From assembly GCF_050176255.1 (NCBI RefSeq), contig NZ_JBFXIE010000002.1: a stretch of DNA of 64,000 bases, one strand, 5' to 3'. The stretch comes from JBFXIE01 sp050176255. Lineage in GTDB: Bacteria > Pseudomonadota > Gammaproteobacteria > Burkholderiales > Burkholderiaceae_C. Below are positions 57,429 to 64,000 of this stretch, one piece after another. The position numbers were made by a program, and so were the translations under genes. The notes beneath the pieces were generated by a model. It saw only the letters and a list, made by a program, of their open reading frames with translations. It was not told the DNA's origin and made no database searches. Position 1 is the stretch's first letter. Every line of letters begins with the position of its first letter.

Positions 57429-59075
57429 TCAGACGTTGATCGCCATGGCCGAGCCCGCCTGGCGGCGCAGCTCGAACTTCTGGATCTTGCCGGTGCTGGT
57501 CTTGGGCAGTTCGCCAAACACCACGGCGCGCGGCACCTTGAAGCCGGCCAGGTGCTTCTTGCAATGCGCCACGATGTCCTCGGGCATGGTGGTGGCGCCA
57601 GCCTTCAGCTCGACAAAGGCGCAGGGCGTCTCGCCCCATTTCTCGTCGGGCTTGGCCACTACGGCGGCGGCAACCACGTCGGGGTGGCGATACAGCACGT
57701 CTTCGACCTCGATGGACGAGATGTTCTCGCCGCCCGAGATGATGATGTCCTTGCTGCGATCCTTGATCTTGATGTAGCCGTCGGGGTACTGCACCGCCAG
57801 ATCGCCGCTGTGGAACCAGCCACCGCGGAAGGCCTCGTCGGTGGCCTTGGGGTTCTTCAGGTAGCCCTTCATGGCGATGTTGCCGCGGAACATGATCTCG
57901 CCCATGGTCTCGCCGTCGTGCGGCACGGGCTCCAGGGTGTCGGGGTTGAGCACCATGGCCGCGCGCTGCAGGTGGTAGCGCACACCCTGGCGGGCGTTGA
58001 GGCGGGCGCGCTCGCCGATGTCCAGCGCGTCCCAGGCCTCGTGCTTGGCGCACACGGTGGCCGGGCCATAGACCTCGGTCAGGCCATAGACGTGGGTCAG
58101 GTCAAAGCCCAGCTTTTCCATGCCTTCAATCATCGACGCAGGCGGCGCAGCGCCCGCCACCATGGCCTTCACGCCCGCGGGCACGCCTTCTTTCAGGGCC
58201 GCGGGGGCATTGACCAGCAGGCCGTGCACGATGGGCGCGCTGCAGTAATGCGTGACGCCGTGGTTGCGAATGGCGTCAAAAATCGCCTGCGCTTCCACGC
58301 GGCGCAGGCACACGTTGACGCCGGCGCGCGCCGCCACCGTCCATGGAAAGCACCAGCCGTTGCAGTGGAACATGGGCAGCGTCCACAGATAGACGGCATG
58401 CTTGGGCATGTCCCACTCCAGCACGTTGCTGACGGCGTTGAGCGCAGCGCCGCGGTGGTGATAGACCACGCCCTTGGGGTTGCCCGTGGTGCCCGATGTG
58501 TAGTTGAGGGCGATGGCGTCCCACTCGTCGGCGGGCAGTTCCCAGGCAAACTGCGGGTCGCCGGTGGCCAGAAATTCTTCGTAGGTCTGCGCGCCCAGGC
58601 GCTGCGCGGCCGGGCCGTACAGGGGGTCTTCCACGTCGATGAGCAAGATGGGGGCCTGCGACTTGCGCAGCGCGAGCGCCTTGGCCATCGCCGGTGCGAA
58701 CTCGGGGTCCACGATCACGGCCTTGGCCTCGCCGTGATCCAGCATGAAGGCAATGGTCTCTGGATCCAGCCGGGTGTTCAGGGTGTTGAGCACGGCGCCC
58801 GCCATGGGCACGCCAAAGTGCGCCTCCACCATCGGCGGGGTGTTGGGCAGCATGACGGCCACGGTGTCGTTCTTGGCTATGCCCGCGCGCTGCAAGGCGC
58901 TGGCCAGGCAGCGGCAGCGCTCGTAGGTCTGCCCCCAGGTCTGGCGCAGATCGCCGTGCACGATAGCCAGGCGATCGGGATACACCTGGGCCGTGCGCTC
59001 GATGAAGGACAGCGGCGACAGCGGCGCGTGGTTGGCTTCGTTACGGGGCAGATTCTGGTCATACATGCTGGTCAC
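57429..59075 (-). CDS. Acyl-CoA synthetase (AMP-binding, medium/long-chain-like)
   Basis: Activates a carboxylic acid to its CoA thioester via an acyl-adenylate. The 548-residue product has the P-loop NYTSGTTGNPKGVVYHHRGA, YGLTEVYGPATVC, GWFHSGDLAVQYPDGYIKIK with RSKDIIISGGENISSIEVED, and the catalytic Lys near the C-terminus in LPKTSTGKIQKFELR. The ISSIEVE form and length fit the FadK/AlkK-type or 3-methylmercaptopropionyl-CoA ligase-like group; the acid is not predictable. GTG 59075 has AGGAG 6 bases upstream and is preferred to ATG 59066. It is divergent from dnaG. Confidence 0.9.
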   Translation of the reverse strand: MTSMYDQNLPRNEANHAPLSPLSFIERTAQVYPDRLAIVHGDLRQTWGQTYERCRCLASALQRAGIAKNDTVAVMLPNTPPMVEAHFGVPMAGAVLNTLNTRLDPETIAFMLDHGEAKAVIVDPEFAPAMAKALALRKSQAPILLIDVEDPLYGPAAQRLGAQTYEEFLATGDPQFAWELPADEWDAIALNYTSGTTGNPKGVVYHHRGAALNAVSNVLEWDMPKHAVYLWTLPMFHCNGWCFPWTVAARAGVNVCLRRVEAQAIFDAIRNHGVTHYCSAPIVHGLLVNAPAALKEGVPAGVKAMVAGAAPPASMIEGMEKLGFDLTHVYGLTEVYGPATVCAKHEAWDALDIGERARLNARQGVRYHLQRAAMVLNPDTLEPVPHDGETMGEIMFRGNIAMKGYLKNPKATDEAFRGGWFHSGDLAVQYPDGYIKIKDRSKDIIISGGENISSIEVEDVLYRHPDVVAAAVVAKPDEKWGETPCAFVELKAGATTMPEDIVAHCKKHLAGFKVPRAVVFGELPKTSTGKIQKFELRRQAGSAMAINV

Positions 59076-59168
59076 GACGGGCTCCTTGCAGGTGTTGGGT
59101 TCGATCGATGCAAAACCTGTTCATTACAACAAAGTCAGCTGACGGGTAGCTGATGGAAAATACCCCTC

Positions 59169-61121
59169 GTGTCCATCCCCCAGTCGTTCATCCAGGAGTT
59201 GCTCGCGCGCGTTGACGTAGTCGATGTGGTCGGCCGCTATGTGCAGCTCAAGAAAAGCGGCGCCAACTTCATGGGGCTGTGCCCCTTTCACGGGGAAAAA
59301 TCGCCCTCGTTCAGCGTCAGCCCCTCCAAGCAATTCTTTCACTGCTTTGGCTGCGGCAAGAACGGCAACGCCATCGGTTTTCTGATGGACCATGCCGGCA
59401 TGGGCTTTGTCGAGGCAGTCCAGGACCTGGCCCAGCAAGCCGGCCTGCAGGTGCCGCAGGACGATGTGTCACCGCAAGAGCGCGAGCGCGCCGCCGCACA
59501 GCGCCAAAAGCAGGCCACGCTGACCGAGGTGCTGGATAAAGCCGGCGAAGCCTGGCGCGGCCACCTGCGCCATTCGCCGCGTGCCATCCAGTACCTCAAG
59601 GGCCGGGGCGTGTCGGGGCAGGTGGCCAAGCGCTACGGCCTGGGCTATGCGCCTGAGGGGTGGCGGGGCCTGGCTAGCGTGTTCCCCGAGTACGACAGCC
59701 CGCTGCTGGAAGAAAGCGGCCTGGTGATCGTGAACCAAGAGGATGGCAAGCGTTACGACCGCTTCCGCGACCGCGTGATGTTCCCGATCCGCAACGTCAA
59801 GGGCGAGTGCATAGGCTACGGCGGGCGCGTGCTGGGCGATGACAAGCCCAAATACCTCAACTCGCCGGAAACACCGGTCTTTCACAAGGGCCGCGAGCTG
59901 TACGGATTGTTCGAGGCCCGCAATGCCATCCGAGAGCAGGGCTACGCCCTGGTCACCGAAGGCTACATGGACGTGGTGGCGCTCGCGCAGCTGGGCTTTC
60001 CGAATGCCGTGGCCACGCTGGGCACGGCGTGCACGCCCGAGCACGTGCACAAACTGTTTCGCTTCACCGACCAGGTGGTGTTCAGCTTTGACGGCGACGC
60101 CGCCGGCAGGCGCGCGGCGCGCAAGGCGCTCGAAGGCGCCCTGCCCTACGCCAGTGACACCCGCAGCGTGAAGTTTCTGTTTCTGCCCGCCGATCACGAC
60201 CCCGACAGCTTCATCCGCGCCTACGGGCCTGATGCCTTCGCGCGCCATGTGGGCGACGCCATGCCGCTGTCGCGCTTTGTGCTGGAGGCCGCGCGCGAAG
60301 GCTGCGACCTGGGCACCGCCGAGGGCCGCGCCCACATGCTGAGCAACGCCCGCCCGCTGTGGGCCGCGCTGCCCGACGGCGCCCTCAAGCGCCAGTTGCT
60401 GGCCGAGCTGGGCGACCTGGGCCAGCTGCCGCCCAAGGAGCTGGCCGAGCTATGGGCCCAAGAAGGTACACGCCACGGCGCCGTGGCCGGCACCACACCG
60501 GCGCACGACGGGCCACCATTTGGCAACGAACCTGCCTGGAGCCAGGAACCACCGGACATGTGGCATGGCGGCCCCGCCAGCGGCGATCCCACGCGCCGCC
60601 CCTGGCGCAAGACCGGCGAATGGAAGAACGGACGCTGGCGCCGCGACGATCGCCCCGCGCAACCGCCCCTGCCGCGCACGCCGCTGGCGGGGCGCGCCGA
60701 CCACGCCGCGCGCCTGCTGCTGTCGCACATGCAGTTTCTGGAAGACCTCTCGCACGAGGACCACACCACCCTGTGCGACCAGCCCGCACCGCACGGCCCG
60801 TTGTTTTTGTGGCTGGAAGGCCAGCTGCACGAGCACGGCCCCCGATCCTGGGCCGTGCTGCGCGAGGCGCTGGCCGGCCACGGCTGCCAGGCCCTGGCCG
60901 AGCGCGTGATGACGGGCTCGCACGCCCAGACCGAGGGCGACGAGACCGAGCTGCGCGCCGAACTGCGCGGCCTGCTGGACCGCATGCTGATCGACGCCAT
61001 CAAACAGCAGCAAAGCGCCCTGATCGCGGCAGCCGCCAACGACCCGGCTGCCCTGGAACGCTACCGCCTGTTACAAGAACGGCGCCGCGCCCTGGAAAAA
61101 GGGCTTTCCCACGGGGCTTGA
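59169..61121 (+). CDS. dnaG: DNA primase
   Basis: Makes RNA primers at the replication fork. The 650-residue product has the CHC2 zinc finger (Cys38, His41, Cys59, Cys62 in GLCPFHGEKSPSFSV and FFHCFGCGKNG), the catalytic core with YLNSPETPVFHKG, the Toprim ALVTEGYMDVVALAQ and FSFDGDAAGRRAARKAL, a Pro/Arg-rich linker near 430-505, and a C-terminal helicase-binding domain. It starts with GTG. The first of three 13-bp promoter-like units overlaps its stop. The dnaG-rpoD order is the conserved macromolecular synthesis arrangement, here without rpsU directly upstream. Confidence 0.96.
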   Translation: MSIPQSFIQELLARVDVVDVVGRYVQLKKSGANFMGLCPFHGEKSPSFSVSPSKQFFHCFGCGKNGNAIGFLMDHAGMGFVEAVQDLAQQAGLQVPQDDVSPQERERAAAQRQKQATLTEVLDKAGEAWRGHLRHSPRAIQYLKGRGVSGQVAKRYGLGYAPEGWRGLASVFPEYDSPLLEESGLVIVNQEDGKRYDRFRDRVMFPIRNVKGECIGYGGRVLGDDKPKYLNSPETPVFHKGRELYGLFEARNAIREQGYALVTEGYMDVVALAQLGFPNAVATLGTACTPEHVHKLFRFTDQVVFSFDGDAAGRRAARKALEGALPYASDTRSVKFLFLPADHDPDSFIRAYGPDAFARHVGDAMPLSRFVLEAAREGCDLGTAEGRAHMLSNARPLWAALPDGALKRQLLAELGDLGQLPPKELAELWAQEGTRHGAVAGTTPAHDGPPFGNEPAWSQEPPDMWHGGPASGDPTRRPWRKTGEWKNGRWRRDDRPAQPPLPRTPLAGRADHAARLLLSHMQFLEDLSHEDHTTLCDQPAPHGPLFLWLEGQLHEHGPRSWAVLREALAGHGCQALAERVMTGSHAQTEGDETELRAELRGLLDRMLIDAIKQQQSALIAAAANDPAALERYRLLQERRRALEKGLSHGA

Positions 61122-61168
61122 CAAAGGGTATTGACAAAGGCTCTTGAATTTTGCTGCGCCGGTATAAT
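61118..61168 (+). promoter_or_regulatory. rpoD promoter region with 13-bp periodic TTGA units
   Basis: TTGACA occurs at 61118 and 61131 and TTGAAT at 61144, each 13 bases apart; the first two head the units TTGACAAAGGGTA and TTGACAAAGGCTC. A perfect TATAAT lies at 61163-61168. With a 16-base spacer the -35 would be CTCTTG (61141); TTGAAT is only 13 bases away, a spacing closer to heat-shock promoters. Which element is used is unclear. Confidence 0.6.
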
Positions 61169-61174
61169 GTAGGG

Positions 61175-61404
61175 CTTGTCGGCAAGAGCGACAGCAGCAC
61201 CTCCGGATCAGGCAACCGTGACAAACGCGCACAACCGCCCTCCCCCACCGCAAGGACTGCACACCAAATGTTCGCCCAGACATCTTGCCCCGGAGGGCCC
61301 GCCCCTCAAAGCGCGAAGGCCCGTCCTTCGCTGTGCCTGTCCGCGCCGAAGCCCTTGGCGCTTGTGTTTTCTTTGTGTGTCCGTTTTTGACCCTGAGGTT
61401 GTCC
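61175..61404 (+). other. Long rpoD leader with hairpins
   Basis: If transcription starts just after the TATAAT, the rpoD mRNA has a leader of about 230 bases. It contains a perfect 7-bp hairpin (GCGAAGG at 61313, CCTTCGC at 61325) and a GCGCC/GGCGC stem (61343-61361) followed by a T-rich stretch. The combination could be an attenuator, but the second stem is short. No upstream ORF in it convinces me. Confidence 0.4.
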
Positions 61405-63840
<2,436 letters not shown>

Positions 63841-63866
63841 ACCCGGGCACGCGGCCCACTGCGGTC

Positions 63867-63901
63867 AACCCGCCCCTGGCATGTTCAAGGGCGGGTTTTT
63901 T
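63867..63901 (+). terminator. Intrinsic terminator of rpoD
   Basis: AACCCGCCC/GGGCGGGTT stem of 9 bp with a 13-nt loop followed by six T, 26 bases after the stop. Confidence 0.9.
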
Positions 63902-63938
63902 CATGCGTGTTCCTCAGCATTCCGCAGGGCACGCAGTT

Positions 63939-64000
63939 TCAGTTTCGGGCCGCGCCGTCGCAGTCGGTGTGCGCCGTGGCCGTCACCATGCCGCCCTGGC
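63939..64000 (-). CDS. Possible 3' end of a minus-strand gene at the right edge
   Basis: The minus strand reads QGGMVTATAHTDCDGAARN then a TGA stop. About 20 codons are visible, too few to assign a family. It would be convergent with rpoD, which fits the terminator between them. Confidence 0.3.
   Translation of the reverse strand, partial: QGGMVTATAHTDCDGAARN

Noticed and set aside
57255..59153. 632-codon plus-strand frame
   Set aside because: It is antisense to the acyl-CoA synthetase gene and shows no domain; the synthetase motifs on the other strand are clear.

Overview
This window is a GC-rich chromosomal segment from a betaproteobacterium, most likely a member of the Comamonadaceae (Acidovorax/Alicycliphilus-like). 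The inference rests on the gene set: orphan Bug/TctC solute-binding proteins, a LysR-gcdH pair, kynB, DUF3579, DUF4124 and SirB1 proteins, and an rpoD with a long Lys/Ala-rich N-terminal extension. It also rests on scattered copies of a short palindromic repeat with core ATAGCTGC-N2-GCGCTT that I associate with this family. Most of the window is ordinary core genome and nearly every gene can be named. I see no prophage, insertion sequence, CRISPR array, tRNA or rRNA.

Layout. 1-10 kb: the 5' part of xerD, a Bug-type binding protein, two small proteins, a LysR regulator divergent from glutaryl-CoA dehydrogenase, an Arg/Glu-rich lipoprotein, a DUF4124 protein, an epimerase-like protein divergent from a ferredoxin-reductase, and a second Bug protein. 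10-21 kb: a tightly overlapping HAD-pcnB-folK run with hda upstream, then purM, an AI-2E/PerM-like permease, a universal stress protein, ppk2, sirB1, murJ and rpsT. 21-33 kb: DUF3579 divergent from argD-argF, two YkgJ-type cysteine-cluster proteins (the second broken by a 100-N gap that looks like an assembly artefact), kynB, an adenine/adenosine deaminase, and a BMP-type nucleoside ABC transporter with two paralogous binding lipoproteins.

33-45 kb: a c-di-GMP block (membrane-anchored diguanylate cyclase, Crp/Fnr regulator, EAL-CBS-GGDDF protein), a HIT protein, a truncated Bcr/CflA transporter, miaA, and an ATPase/FtsX-permease/AttH-like export module split by an opposite-strand hsp20 gene. 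45-50 kb: a five-gene branched-chain amino acid type ABC operon (livG-livF-binding protein-livH-livM), whose LivF has Arg in place of the Walker A Lys. 50-57 kb: a molybdenum/tungsten block in which modE is divergent from modABC across a perfect inverted repeat, and tupBCA is divergent from a second ModE-like regulator fused to a periplasmic-binding-like domain. 57-64 kb: an acyl-CoA synthetase divergent from dnaG, then rpoD with its own promoter region, long leader and terminator.

The most interesting signals are not new gene clusters. (i) The palindromic repeat has entered coding sequence at least four times: it supplies part of the TupA signal peptide, two places in the FtsX permease and one in the deaminase. 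(ii) The N gap is flanked by identical 127-bp sequences and is almost certainly artificial. (iii) A molybdate system and a tungstate system lie side by side, each with its own ModE-like regulator. I did not find a convincing undescribed defence or biosynthetic system.
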